Shown in pieces: positions 43,576-52,665 of a DNA stretch of 64,000 nt. Source of the DNA: Sphingosinithalassobacter tenebrarum (GTDB lineage: Bacteria > Pseudomonadota > Alphaproteobacteria > Sphingomonadales > Sphingomonadaceae); contig NZ_CP049109.1 in NCBI RefSeq assembly GCF_011057975.1, positions 744,001 to 808,000 of the forward strand, in the 5' to 3' direction. Within the stretch, counting starts at the first letter, position 1. The number at the start of each line of letters is the position of its first letter. Both the position numbers and the translations under genes were made by a program. The notes beneath the pieces were generated by a model. The model was not told the origin of the DNA. It did no database searches and saw only the letters and a program-made list of their open reading frames with translations.

Positions 43576-45357
43576 ATGATCGCGAGGAGTGTGCCGCTAC
43601 GGAAACCGACTTTCGCTGCGCTGCGTCGCCTGGGCGCAATGCTCGGCCTGGTCGCGCTTTCGGCCTGCGCCGCGCCGCCCGCCCCGCCGGAAACCGCGTC
43701 GGCCCCGGTCGCCGAAACTCCGACGCCGATGCGCCCGACCCCGATCTTCGTGGCGGCGGCCAATCCGATCGCTGTCGAGACGGGGCTGTCGATCCTGCGC
43801 CAGGGCGGCAGCGCGGTCGACGCGACCATCGCGATGCAGGCGGTGCTGGGGCTGGTCGAACCGCAAAGCTCCAGCGTCGCGGGCGGCGCGTTCCTCACTT
43901 ATTATGACGGCGCCACCGGCGAGGTGAGCATCTATGACGGGCGCGAAGTCGCGCCGGCGGGCGCCACGCCCGCGCTGTTTCTGGGCGAGGACGGCGAACC
44001 GCTGCCGTTCCGCACCGCGTTGCTCAGCGGGCGGGCGACCGGCGTGCCGGGCGTGCTGCGGATGCTCGAGCTCGCGCATGACGATCACGGCAAGATTCGC
44101 TGGAGCGGCCTGTTCGCCGATGCCGAGCGGATCGCGCGCGAAGGCTTCACGGTGTCGCCGCGCCTTGCCCGGTTCATCCACGGCAGTTTCCCGCAGACCG
44201 GCGAGCGTGATTTCCGTGCCTATTTCACCGGCGAAGACGGCGCGCTGCTCGATGCGGGCGATACACTGCGCAATCCGGCCTATGCCGATTTCATCGCGCG
44301 GCTGGCCGAGCAAGGCCCCGACGCGCTCTACACCGGGCCGACCGCGCAGCGCATCGTCGCGCGGACGCATGAAGGGCCGCTGGCCGGTAGCATGACGATG
44401 GCGGATCTTGCCGCCTATCGCCCGATCAAGCGCGAGCCGCTGTGCCGCGCATGGCGAGTCTATATGGTCTGCGTGCCGCCGCCGCCGTCGAGCGGAGTGG
44501 CGCTGCTGCAGCTTCTGGGCATGCTCGAACATACCGATATCGCCGATCGCGGGCCGGGCGATGCGCAGGCATGGTTCCTGTTCGCCGAGGCGAGCCGGCT
44601 GATGTATGCCGATCGCGACGCCTATGTCGGCGACAGCGCCTTTGTCGACGTGCCGATCGAAGGAATGCTCGATCCCGATTATGTCGCGCGCCGCGCGGCG
44701 CTGATCGGCGATCATGCCGGTCCCGCCCCCGAACCGGGCGTGCCGCAGGGCGCGCAGCTGGCCGGGATCGACGCCACGGTGGAGCCGACGGGAACCTCGC
44801 ATTTCATCGTTCGCGACAGCTATGGCAATGTCGTGTCGATAACGACGACGGTCGAATCAATCTTCGGCACCGGCCGGATGGTCGACGGCTTCTTCCTCAA
44901 CAACCAGCTGACCGATTTTTCCTTCGCGCCGGTCGACGACGCCGGCAACCCGGTCGCCAATGCCGTCGCACCGCGCAAGCGCCCGCGCTCGACGATGACG
45001 CCGACGATCCTGCTCGACGGCAACGGCGACTTTGCCGGGGCGATCGGATCGGCCGGGGGGACGGCGATCCTCGCCTATGTCGGCAAGTCGCTGGTCGGTG
45101 CAGTCGACTGGGGCCTGCCGATGCAGGACGCGCTGGCGCTGCCCAACCTGATCGCCAAGGGTGACTATTTCTTCGGCGAAGTCGACAAATTTCCCGCTGA
45201 TGTGCGCGCGGGCCTTGCCGAACGCGGCATCGTCATCCGGCCGGGGCAAGGCGAGGATTCGGGGCTTCAGGGTGTGATCATGCGCGAAGGCCGCTTTGAC
45301 GGCGGCTATGATCCGCGCCGCGAGGGCCGCGCGATCACCGAATTGCTCGGCGACTAG
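43576..45357 (+). CDS. Gamma-glutamyltransferase, lipoprotein type
   Basis: 593 aa from ATG 43576 (GGAGA ahead). The signal LGLVALSAC makes it a probable lipoprotein. It self-cleaves before Thr-407 (in EPTGTSHFIV) to give large and small subunits; family motifs include GGSAVDATIAMQAVLGLVEP and the small-subunit RPRSTMTPTILL. It cleaves gamma-glutamyl bonds, for example of glutathione, in the periplasm. It overlaps the convergent pyrD gene by 4 bases. Confidence 0.94.
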   Translation: MIARSVPLRKPTFAALRRLGAMLGLVALSACAAPPAPPETASAPVAETPTPMRPTPIFVAAANPIAVETGLSILRQGGSAVDATIAMQAVLGLVEPQSSSVAGGAFLTYYDGATGEVSIYDGREVAPAGATPALFLGEDGEPLPFRTALLSGRATGVPGVLRMLELAHDDHGKIRWSGLFADAERIAREGFTVSPRLARFIHGSFPQTGERDFRAYFTGEDGALLDAGDTLRNPAYADFIARLAEQGPDALYTGPTAQRIVARTHEGPLAGSMTMADLAAYRPIKREPLCRAWRVYMVCVPPPPSSGVALLQLLGMLEHTDIADRGPGDAQAWFLFAEASRLMYADRDAYVGDSAFVDVPIEGMLDPDYVARRAALIGDHAGPAPEPGVPQGAQLAGIDATVEPTGTSHFIVRDSYGNVVSITTTVESIFGTGRMVDGFFLNNQLTDFSFAPVDDAGNPVANAVAPRKRPRSTMTPTILLDGNGDFAGAIGSAGGTAILAYVGKSLVGAVDWGLPMQDALALPNLIAKGDYFFGEVDKFPADVRAGLAERGIVIRPGQGEDSGLQGVIMREGRFDGGYDPRREGRAITELLGD

Positions 45358-46421
45358 GCATCGACGCCGACGGCGTCGGCGATATTGGCGAAGCCGTCCC
45401 GGCGCAGCAGCGCCGAAAGCTCGCGCGCGATGCGGCGCGGCAGGGCCGTGCCGTGATAGACCAGCGCCGAATAGACCTGAACCAGGCTCGCTCCGGCGCG
45501 GATGCGGGCATAGGCTTCGGCGCCGCTGTCGATCCCGCCCGCCGAAATCAGCGGAAGCTGTCCGCCGGTCGCCGCGCGCGCATCGCGCAGCGCGCTGCGC
45601 GCGAGCGGCGCGAGCGGCTTGCCCGACAGCCCGCCTGCCTCGCCCGCATGCGAATCGCGCAGGCTTTCGGGACGCGAAAGCGTGGTGTTGGAAACGATCA
45701 GGGCATCGACATGGTGATCGATCGCCGCGGAAGCGACCGATTCGATTGCTTTCGCCTCCAGATCGGGCGCAATTTTCAGGAAGAGCGGGCGCGCATTGCC
45801 GTCGGCCAGGCGGCGTGCCGAATCGCAGGCGGCAAGCAGCTCGTCGATCGCCGGGCGCGATTGCAGGTCGCGCAGCCCCGGCGTGTTGGGCGAACTGACA
45901 TTGATCGTCAGATAATCGGCGTGCGGCGCGGCGTGCGTCACGCCGTGGACATAATCCTCGACGGCCTTGTCGGCGGCGACCGCCTCCTTGTTCGCGCCGA
46001 CATTGATGCCGAGCGCGCCGCGCCGGCGCGGCAGCTTCGCGATTCGCGCGAGCGCCGCGTCGAGGCCGTCATTGTTGAATCCCATGCGATTGATCACTGC
46101 TTCGTCCGCGGCGAGGCGAAATAGGCGCGGCCGCGGATTTCCCGGCTGCGCGCGCGGTGTCAGCGTGCCGACCTCGACCGATCCGAAGCCCAGCGCGAAA
46201 AGGCCGGGGATCGCTTCGGCATTCTTGTCCAGCCCGGCGGCAAGCCCGACGGGGCTTGAAAATCCGATGCCCGCGATACGCTGCGACAGCCGTGCGTCGC
46301 GCTCGATACCGGGGGCGAGCGGCGTGCCCGCGGCGCCCCAAATTCGCAGCGCGGATATGGCGGCGCGATGCGCGGTTTCGGCATCGAGTGCGAACAGAAG
46401 GGAGCGAGCGGGATAGTGCAT
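45354..46421 (-). CDS. pyrD: Dihydroorotate dehydrogenase (quinone), class 2
   Basis: 355 aa. The N-terminal helix MHYPARSLLFALDAETAH, typical of membrane-associated class 2 enzymes, is followed by SPVGLAAGLDKNAEAIPGLF, INVGANKEAV, LTINVSSPNTPGLRDLQ (with the catalytic serine) and GIDSGAEAYARIRAGAS. It oxidises dihydroorotate to orotate with ubiquinone in pyrimidine synthesis. ATG 46421 is preferred; the frame is open further to 46493 without family match. Confidence 0.96.
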   Translation of the reverse strand: MHYPARSLLFALDAETAHRAAISALRIWGAAGTPLAPGIERDARLSQRIAGIGFSSPVGLAAGLDKNAEAIPGLFALGFGSVEVGTLTPRAQPGNPRPRLFRLAADEAVINRMGFNNDGLDAALARIAKLPRRRGALGINVGANKEAVAADKAVEDYVHGVTHAAPHADYLTINVSSPNTPGLRDLQSRPAIDELLAACDSARRLADGNARPLFLKIAPDLEAKAIESVASAAIDHHVDALIVSNTTLSRPESLRDSHAGEAGGLSGKPLAPLARSALRDARAATGGQLPLISAGGIDSGAEAYARIRAGASLVQVYSALVYHGTALPRRIARELSALLRRDGFANIADAVGVDA

Positions 46422-46499
46422 GCGGCGCGCTTTCGCACCGCCGCGCGCCCGCTTCAAGACGGCGTCGCGCGCGCGGATGTCGATTCCGTCCAATACGTT

Positions 46500-46606
46500 G
46501 CGAACGAACGGCTTTACTGCCGTCAGCGCGACCCGAGGGGTTCCGCTGAATAGGGGGGCCCTTTTTTCTCAAGGCCCGGCCGACTCGTTCGGCCGGGCCT
46601 CCTTTT
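46500..46606 (+). ncRNA. Possible small transcript ending at an orphan terminator
   Basis: A near-perfect stem (46524-46534 with 46538-46548, one mismatch, 3-base loop) is followed about 25 bases later by the intrinsic terminator at 46572-46606. No plus-strand gene lies directly upstream, because pyrD reads leftward. This suggests either an sRNA of ~100 bases or an attenuated leader of the AraC gene. The 5' end is a guess. Confidence 0.3.
46572..46606 (+). terminator. Intrinsic terminator with 12-base perfect stem
   Basis: AGGCCCGGCCGA at 46572-46583 and TCGGCCGGGCCT at 46589-46600 pair perfectly around a 5-base loop, then CCTTTTG. A T-run (46562-46567) also precedes the stem, giving A-rich sequence on the other strand. 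It lies 21 bases before the AraC gene, facing it. It is the clearest terminator in the window. Confidence 0.7.
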
Positions 46607-46626
46607 GTTCGGTCGTAACCCGCGCT

Positions 46627-47625
46627 ATGAGGTTGGAGATTCAGCGGACAGCTGAGCACAGGGGGCCGCAGGGCATGGCTGGCTTGTCGCATCGCGTTCG
46701 GAAGGACGAACAGGAAGAACATCGGCCGGAACCGATTCGGCTGGGCGGCGGCAATGGTTCGCGGCCGGGTGTCGATTCGCCCGATCTCATCTATCTCCCG
46801 GCGGTCGGGCCGCTAATGCCGCTGGTCGAGAGCTATTATCTCTATCGCTACGATTGCGAGGCGATCGAAGGGGTCGAGCGTGTCGATACCGGGCAGATTC
46901 GTTTCATGCTGCACGGCCAGGGGAAGCTGCTCTTCCCCTCGGGCCGGATTCAGACCTCGCTGCCGGTGATGATCAACGGGCCGAGTTCGGCGGCGTGGCG
47001 CTATTGCGTCGATGGGCCCTTTCACTGTTTCGGCGTGTCGTTGCGGCCGATCGGGTGGCGCTCGCTGGTCGGGCAGCCGGCGCATCGGTTCAGCGAAACC
47101 GTGCTTGATGCGGACACGGTTTTCGACGGCGAGGCGAGCCCGCTGCTCGAACAGTTGCGTTGTGCGGAGACGCTCGAGGAAATGGTCGCGCTGGTCGAGC
47201 CGATGCTGCTGCGGCATCGCCGGCGCGTGCCCGAAGCGCATCTGGCATTGTGCCGGGCGGTACGCGAATGGGGCGCGAGCGAGAAGCTCGGCATCGATGC
47301 GCTCTACGCGATGGTGCCGATGTCGCAACACCAGGTGATGCGGCTGTGCAACGAATATTTCGGCGGGCCGCCCAAGCATCTCGAGCGCAAGTTCCGCGCG
47401 ATCCGCGCCGCGATGCGCATCTATCAGGGCGCCGAGCCGGCGGCGGTTTCCGGGCCGTTCTTCGATCAGTCGCACATGATTCACGAAATCAAGCATTTCA
47501 CCGGCCATACGCCGACCAGCCTTCGCGAGGCGATCGATCCGGTGCTGGCGAGCACGCTGGACAACGAAACCTTCCATATAATTCCCGAAGTCTTCCCCGA
47601 ATCGGTTGACCCGGGCGGCGACTAG
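46627..47625 (+). CDS. AraC-family transcriptional regulator
   Basis: 332 aa from ATG 46627; ATG 46675 is an alternative. The C-terminal AraC HTH (~230-315) includes SQHQVMRLCNEYFGGPPKHL and FFDQSHMIHEIKHFTGHTPT. The N-terminal half (~60-190) resembles the DUF6597-type sensing domain of AraC proteins. It is upstream of the suf operon on the same strand, ending 39 bases before the Rrf2 start, but nothing ties it to Fe-S control. A terminator faces its start. Confidence 0.9.
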   Translation: MRLEIQRTAEHRGPQGMAGLSHRVRKDEQEEHRPEPIRLGGGNGSRPGVDSPDLIYLPAVGPLMPLVESYYLYRYDCEAIEGVERVDTGQIRFMLHGQGKLLFPSGRIQTSLPVMINGPSSAAWRYCVDGPFHCFGVSLRPIGWRSLVGQPAHRFSETVLDADTVFDGEASPLLEQLRCAETLEEMVALVEPMLLRHRRRVPEAHLALCRAVREWGASEKLGIDALYAMVPMSQHQVMRLCNEYFGGPPKHLERKFRAIRAAMRIYQGAEPAAVSGPFFDQSHMIHEIKHFTGHTPTSLREAIDPVLASTLDNETFHIIPEVFPESVDPGGD

Positions 47626-47634
47626 TCCCATGTG

Positions 47635-47661
47635 CCAATCGGAACGAAACAGTCCGATTGG
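47635..47661. promoter_or_regulatory. Perfect 9-base inverted repeat at the Rrf2 start
   Basis: CCAATCGGA at 47635-47643 and TCCGATTGG at 47653-47661 flank a 9-base spacer and end 3 bases before the rrf2 ATG. A regulator bound here would block the start of suf translation or transcription, so it is a strong candidate for the Rrf2 autoregulatory operator. It also explains the lack of a normal ribosome site. Confidence 0.6.
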
Positions 47662-47664
47662 AAA

Positions 47665-48222
47665 ATGCGCCTTTCGAGCCTAGCCGATTACGCCGTCGTC
47701 ACGATGGCCGCCGCTGCCCGCCATTGCGGGGGGATGGCGCGCGTCAATGCGACGTCGCTTGCAGAGGAAACCGGGCTGCCGCTGCCGACGGTGCAGAAGC
47801 TGGTGAGCAAGATGTCCTCGGCGGGGTTGATCGAAAGTTCGCGCGGCACCGGAGGCGGCTTTCGCCTGTCGCGCCCGCCCAAGGCGATCACGCTCGCCGA
47901 CATCGTCGAGGCGATCGAGGGGCCGATCGCGCTTACCGCGTGCGTCGACAGCGCCAAGCCCGGTTGCGCGGTGGAGGCGAACTGCCATGTCCGGCCGCAC
48001 TGGAATGTCGTGAACAATGTCGTGCGTGATGCGCTGGTGGCTGTGACGCTGGCGGATCTCAGTACCCCACCGTTGGCTTCGAGCGCAGTGTCGAGCGAAG
48101 CCGAGACTCGAAGTCGAGAAGACGGTGCGGCAAACGCGACAGACGAAGCCTTTCTCGACGGACGCTTCTCGACAAGCTCGAAGCTGCTCGAAACGAACGG
48201 AAGCAATAGGATTTCAGGCTGA
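47665..48222 (+). CDS. Rrf2-family (IscR/SufR-like) Fe-S regulator
   Basis: 185 aa from ATG 47665; GTG 47632 lies in the operator and is rejected. The wHTH (~1-75) includes [20 protein letters not shown] and [20 protein letters not shown]. Three cysteines with spacing C-x7-C-x5-C ([17 protein letters not shown]) fit an IscR-type [2Fe-2S] cluster, so it can sense cluster supply and control suf. The normal family ends near ~133; the last ~50 residues come from a palindromic repeat. Its stop overlaps sufB (TGATG). Confidence 0.93.
   Translation: MRLSSLADYAVVTMAAAARHCGGMARVNATSLAEETGLPLPTVQKLVSKMSSAGLIESSRGTGGGFRLSRPPKAITLADIVEAIEGPIALTACVDSAKPGCAVEANCHVRPHWNVVNNVVRDALVAVTLADLSTPPLASSAVSSEAETRSREDGAANATDEAFLDGRFSTSSKLLETNGSNRISG
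48065..48215. repeat. Palindromic repeat forming the Rrf2 C-terminus
   Basis: GGCTTCG at 48075-48081 faces CGAAGCC at 48096-48102, followed by many CTTCGA/TCGAAG and CTTCTCGAC elements through 48210, a pattern common in sphingomonad intergenic repeats. It is in frame with rrf2 and replaces the family's normal tail. Confidence 0.55.
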
Positions 48223-49685
48223 TGGCCACCAAGAACGCAGAGGCGCTCGCCGCCGCGAACAAGAAATATGAGTGGGGCTTCTCCTCGGACGTCGAACAGA
48301 GTTTCGCGCCCAAGGGGCTGAGCGAGGACACGGTCCGATTCATCTCGGCCAAGAAGGGCGAGCCCGAATGGATGCTCGACTGGCGGCTCAAGGCCTATCG
48401 CGCCTGGCTGGAAATGACTTTGCCCGAATGGGCGAAGCTCGACATTCCGCCGATCGATTATCAGGACGCCTATTATTACGCCGAGCCGAAGGAGAAGGAG
48501 ACGATCGCCTCGCTCGACGAGCTCGATCCCGAAATCCGGCGCACCTATGAAAAGCTCGGCATTCCGATCGAGGAGCAGAAAGTGCTCGCGGGCGTCGAGG
48601 GCGCGCGCAAGGTCGCGGTCGACGCGGTGTTCGACAGCGTTTCGGTGGCGACCACTTTCCGCAAGGAGCTGGAGGAAGCCGGCGTCATCTTCCTGTCGAT
48701 CAGCGAGGCGATCAAGAAGCATCCCGGGCTTGTTCGTAAATATCTTGGCAAGGTCGTGCCTCAGCGCGACAATTTTTATTCATGCCTCAACGCAGCGGTC
48801 TTTTCCGACGGCACCTTCGTCTACATCCCCGAAGGGGTGCGTTGCCCGATGGAGCTTTCCACCTATTTCCGCATCAACGCGGAAAATACCGGCCAGTTCG
48901 AACGCACGCTGATCGTCGCCGACAAGGGGAGCTATGTCTCCTATCTCGAAGGCTGCACCGCGCCGATGCGCGACGAGAACCAGCTTCACGCCGCAGTGGT
49001 GGAACTGGTCGCGCTCGACGATGCCGAGATCAAATATTCGACCGTGCAGAACTGGTATCCGGGTGACGAGAACGGCAAGGGCGGCATCTACAACTTCGTC
49101 ACCAAGCGCGCGCTGTGCCAGGGCAAGAACAGCAAGGTGAGCTGGACCCAGGTCGAAACCGGCAGCGCGATCACCTGGAAATATCCCAGCTGCATCCTTT
49201 CGGGCGATGGCTCGGTCGGCGAATTCTATTCGGTCGCGGTCACCAACGGGCGGCAACAGGCCGATACCGGCACCAAGATGCTGCATCTGGGCAAGAACAC
49301 GCGCTCGACGATCATCTCCAAGGGGATTTCGGCGGGGCGTTCGGACAACACCTATCGCGGCCGCGTGCTGGTGCAGGCGGGTGCGGAGAATGTCCGCAAC
49401 TTCACCCAGTGCGACAGCCTGCTGCTCGGCGATCAATGCGGCGCGCACACCGTGCCCTATATCGAAGTGAAGAATCCCTCGGCGCAGATCGAGCATGAAG
49501 CGACGACGTCGAAGATTTCGGATGACCAGCTTTTCTACGCGCTGCAGCGCGGGCTCGATGAGGAAGCGGCGGTGGCGCTGATCGTCAACGGCTTCGCCAA
49601 GGAAGTGCTGCAGCAATTGCCGATGGAATTCGCGGTCGAGGCGCAGAAGCTGCTCGGCATCAGCCTGGAAGGAAGCGTGGGGTGA
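48222..49685 (+). CDS. sufB: Fe-S cluster assembly protein SufB
   Basis: 487 aa. It is the scaffold partner of the SufBC2D complex. Typical segments include [59 protein letters not shown], and [20 protein letters not shown] with [18 protein letters not shown], holding the active cysteine and histidine. It is translationally coupled to rrf2. Instead of sufC, two small exported proteins follow. The encoded length is normal. Confidence 0.97.
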   Translation: MATKNAEALAAANKKYEWGFSSDVEQSFAPKGLSEDTVRFISAKKGEPEWMLDWRLKAYRAWLEMTLPEWAKLDIPPIDYQDAYYYAEPKEKETIASLDELDPEIRRTYEKLGIPIEEQKVLAGVEGARKVAVDAVFDSVSVATTFRKELEEAGVIFLSISEAIKKHPGLVRKYLGKVVPQRDNFYSCLNAAVFSDGTFVYIPEGVRCPMELSTYFRINAENTGQFERTLIVADKGSYVSYLEGCTAPMRDENQLHAAVVELVALDDAEIKYSTVQNWYPGDENGKGGIYNFVTKRALCQGKNSKVSWTQVETGSAITWKYPSCILSGDGSVGEFYSVAVTNGRQQADTGTKMLHLGKNTRSTIISKGISAGRSDNTYRGRVLVQAGAENVRNFTQCDSLLLGDQCGAHTVPYIEVKNPSAQIEHEATTSKISDDQLFYALQRGLDEEAAVALIVNGFAKEVLQQLPMEFAVEAQKLLGISLEGSVG

Positions 49686-50230
49686 TCGCCACGTTCCTCT
49701 CTCTCCTCCTTATCGCCGTTCAGGACGTGCCGCCGCAGGATGCTGCGGCCGCGCCGGTGGACGACGAGGAGATGTACGAGGAAATCGTCGTGCAGACGCG
49801 CGCCGGGATGCCCGCGCTCGTCTTCGATCGCGGCGCGGACGGGCGGCTCTATAATTGCCGGCTCTTCTCGACCAGCGGCGTCGACACGGTCGATGCCGAG
49901 GCGTGCGACAATTTCCGCGACTGCGTGATCGACGAAAATGGCGAGACGCAGTGCCGCGAAGCGCCGGTGGCGAGGCTGCAGGGCGGGGCGCCGATCCTGA
50001 TGGAATCGCGGCCGCGGAACGGAGCGATCGGTCGGCTGGCTCCGCTGCCGATCGAACTCGACGCGCCCGAACCGGAAAATGAAGGCGCCGGCCCGAACCA
50101 GCGGCGCGCGAACGGAGACGACCCCAACCGCCTCGGCAAGCTGCCGCCGCCGCCGACCGATCCGACGCGCGGCGTCGGCGCCAGCATCACGCTGGGCAAT
50201 CCCGATCAGGAGCAGGGAGACGATTGGTGA
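49682..50230 (+). CDS. Exported protein of unknown function inside the suf operon
   Basis: 182 aa from GTG 49682, whose start overlaps the sufB stop (GTGA). A short signal ([14 protein letters not shown]) points to export. The domain contains four cysteines ([21 protein letters not shown]), then a proline-rich, disordered tail. I do not recognise it. Tight overlap on both sides shows that it is made with the Suf proteins, though these work in the cytoplasm. Confidence 0.78.
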   Translation: MIATFLSLLLIAVQDVPPQDAAAAPVDDEEMYEEIVVQTRAGMPALVFDRGADGRLYNCRLFSTSGVDTVDAEACDNFRDCVIDENGETQCREAPVARLQGGAPILMESRPRNGAIGRLAPLPIELDAPEPENEGAGPNQRRANGDDPNRLGKLPPPPTDPTRGVGASITLGNPDQEQGDDW

Positions 50231-50703
50231 GGAACGCGCGATTCATGCGATTGAACGGACCTGGTTGGCGTTGCGTAGCCGGGGCGCTGCTGATGGGTGT
50301 CGGCCTTGCCGGTGCTCCCGCGGCGGTTGCGCAGGAGGCGTCAGAGGCGCAGGCCACCAGCGAAGTTGAGCCGGGCCCTGTGCGCATCGGAACCGTCACC
50401 ACCACCCGTTCGATTGCCATTCCCGACGAAATCGCGCCGGTCGTTTTTCCGTACATGAGCTGCCTTGAGGATTCCCGGGGCGCTGCCTCCTATTCCGATG
50501 GTCGACAGCGCAAGCCGCAATATGAAGAAGGCGCGGACTGCACGTCGGTCCGCGAAAAGGCCGCTCGCGATGCCGATGCGCGCTTGCGGAGAAGCGGCAT
50601 GCGCAACCGGGCCGAGCGCGAGAGAGTCATCGAAAAGGCGCTGAGCGACATCGAGGACCTGCACGATATGCACCCGGGATCACCGGACGAAGAAACAAGG
50701 TAA
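50227..50703 (+). CDS. Second exported protein of unknown function in the suf operon
   Basis: 158 aa from GTG 50227, overlapping the previous stop (GTGA), with GGGAGA upstream. ATG 50245 is possible. A signal peptide (VAGALLMGVGLAGAPAAVA, cleaved near AQ-E) is followed by a 120-residue polar domain with two cysteines (MSCLEDS, ADCTSVRE) and a charged helix. sufC starts 3 bases after its stop. Family unknown. Confidence 0.78.
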   Translation: MRNARFMRLNGPGWRCVAGALLMGVGLAGAPAAVAQEASEAQATSEVEPGPVRIGTVTTTRSIAIPDEIAPVVFPYMSCLEDSRGAASYSDGRQRKPQYEEGADCTSVREKAARDADARLRRSGMRNRAERERVIEKALSDIEDLHDMHPGSPDEETR

Positions 50704-50706
50704 GAC

Positions 50707-51446
<740 letters not shown>

Positions 51447-51450
<4 letters not shown>

Positions 51451-52532
51451 GTACGACGCTGGACCTTCCGAGCCGCAAGCAGGAGGCGTGGCGCTGGTCG
51501 GACATGGATGCGCTCCATGCCGCCGCCAACACGCCTGCTGGCGATCCGGGCATCGACCCCGCATCGCTGTTCCTCGACATCGAAGGGCCGCGCCTGCTGT
51601 TCGTCGACGGCATGTTCGAACCCGCGCACAGCCGGCCGGGGCCGGTAACGGTGGGCGGCTTCGAAGCGGCGAGCGATCATGCGCTCGGCGGGCTCGCCAC
51701 CGGCGAAGGCTGGACGCTGACGCTCGATAGCGGCGGCGCGCGGACCGACATCCAGATCGTTCACTTGTCGACCGGCGGCGAAAACCACGTCCCCGCGCGC
51801 ATCCTGCTCGGCGAGGATGCGACGGCGAGCGTGGTCGAAACCTTCGCCGGGCGCGGCTGGGCCAATCGGCTGTGCCAGATCGGCCTCAAGCGCGGCGCGC
51901 GGCTGATGCGCTCGGTGCGGCTGCTGCAGAAGGAAGGCTTCGTCTCGATCCGCGACGAAGCCGATATCGCCGAAGCCGCGAGCCTGGTTTCGGTGTTCCT
52001 CGGCGCGGGGCATATGGGCAGCCGCATCGACGGCGCGCTCTCGCTGGCCGGGCCGGGCGCTTATGGCGAAATGGGCGGCGCGCTGCTGACACGCGGCGAG
52101 CAGCGGCAGGAAGCGGCCGTTGTCGCGCGCCACGCCGAACCCGAAGGGACGAGCCGCCAGATCTGGCGGGCGGTTGCCGCCGACACCTCGACTGCAAGCC
52201 TGGCCGCCCGCGCCGAAGTCGCACGCGACGCGCAACGGACCGACGGCGAGCAATCGCTGCGCGGGCTGTTGCTCAATCGCGCGGCGACAGTGAACCTCAA
52301 GCCCGAACTCGAAATCTTCGCCGACGATGTGAAGTGCGCGCATGGCGCGACGGTCGGCGAACTCGATCGGCACGCGCTGTTCTATCTCGAAAGCCGGGGC
52401 CTGCCCGAAGCGCAGGCGCGCGGGCTGCTGACGCGCGCGTTCGTCGCCGACGCGATCGACCGGATCGGCGAGGACGCGGTGCGCGAGGCGTTTCTGGAAG
52501 ACGCCGGCATATGGCTGGAGGAGGCGTTGTGA
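51447..52532 (+). CDS. sufD: Fe-S cluster assembly protein SufD
   Basis: 361 aa. GTG 51447 overlaps the sufC stop. It is a shorter SufB paralogue. Telling parts are PSRKQEAWRWSDMDAL at the start, SLRGLLLNRAATVNLKPELE in the middle and DVKCAHGATVGELDRHALFY near the end, the conserved SufD/SufB beta-helix region with its Cys and His. It completes the scaffold with SufB and SufC. Confidence 0.95.
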
Positions 52533-52552
52533 TGGCCGGCAGCAGCCCCCTT

Positions 52553-52643
52553 CGTCATGCTGAACTCGTTTCAGCATCCACCGTGCAACAAGCGAAGTCC
52601 GCGCAAGTGGAGGAGTGGACCCTGAAACAAGTTCAGGGTGACG
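52553..52643. repeat. Paired-hairpin dispersed repeat between sufD and sufS
   Basis: Hairpin one: ATGCTGAA (52557-52564) with TTCAGCAT (52570-52577). Hairpin two: ACCCTGAA (52619-52626) with TTCAGGGT (52632-52639). Both share the core CTGAA-N5-TTCAG and 5-base loops in opposite orientation, and the ends are CGTCA and TGACG. This is the layout of a bacterial interspersed mosaic element. It separates sufD from sufS by 133 bases. Confidence 0.7.
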
Positions 52644-52665
52644 ATGGAGCTTGGGGAGAAGGCGC

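Noticed and set aside
39283..43579. Long open frames opposite the M16 protease (39283-40995, minus) and the acyl-CoA synthetase (41186-43579, plus)
   Set aside because: Both lie antisense to clearly identified enzymes and show low-complexity, charged composition typical of shadows in GC-rich DNA.
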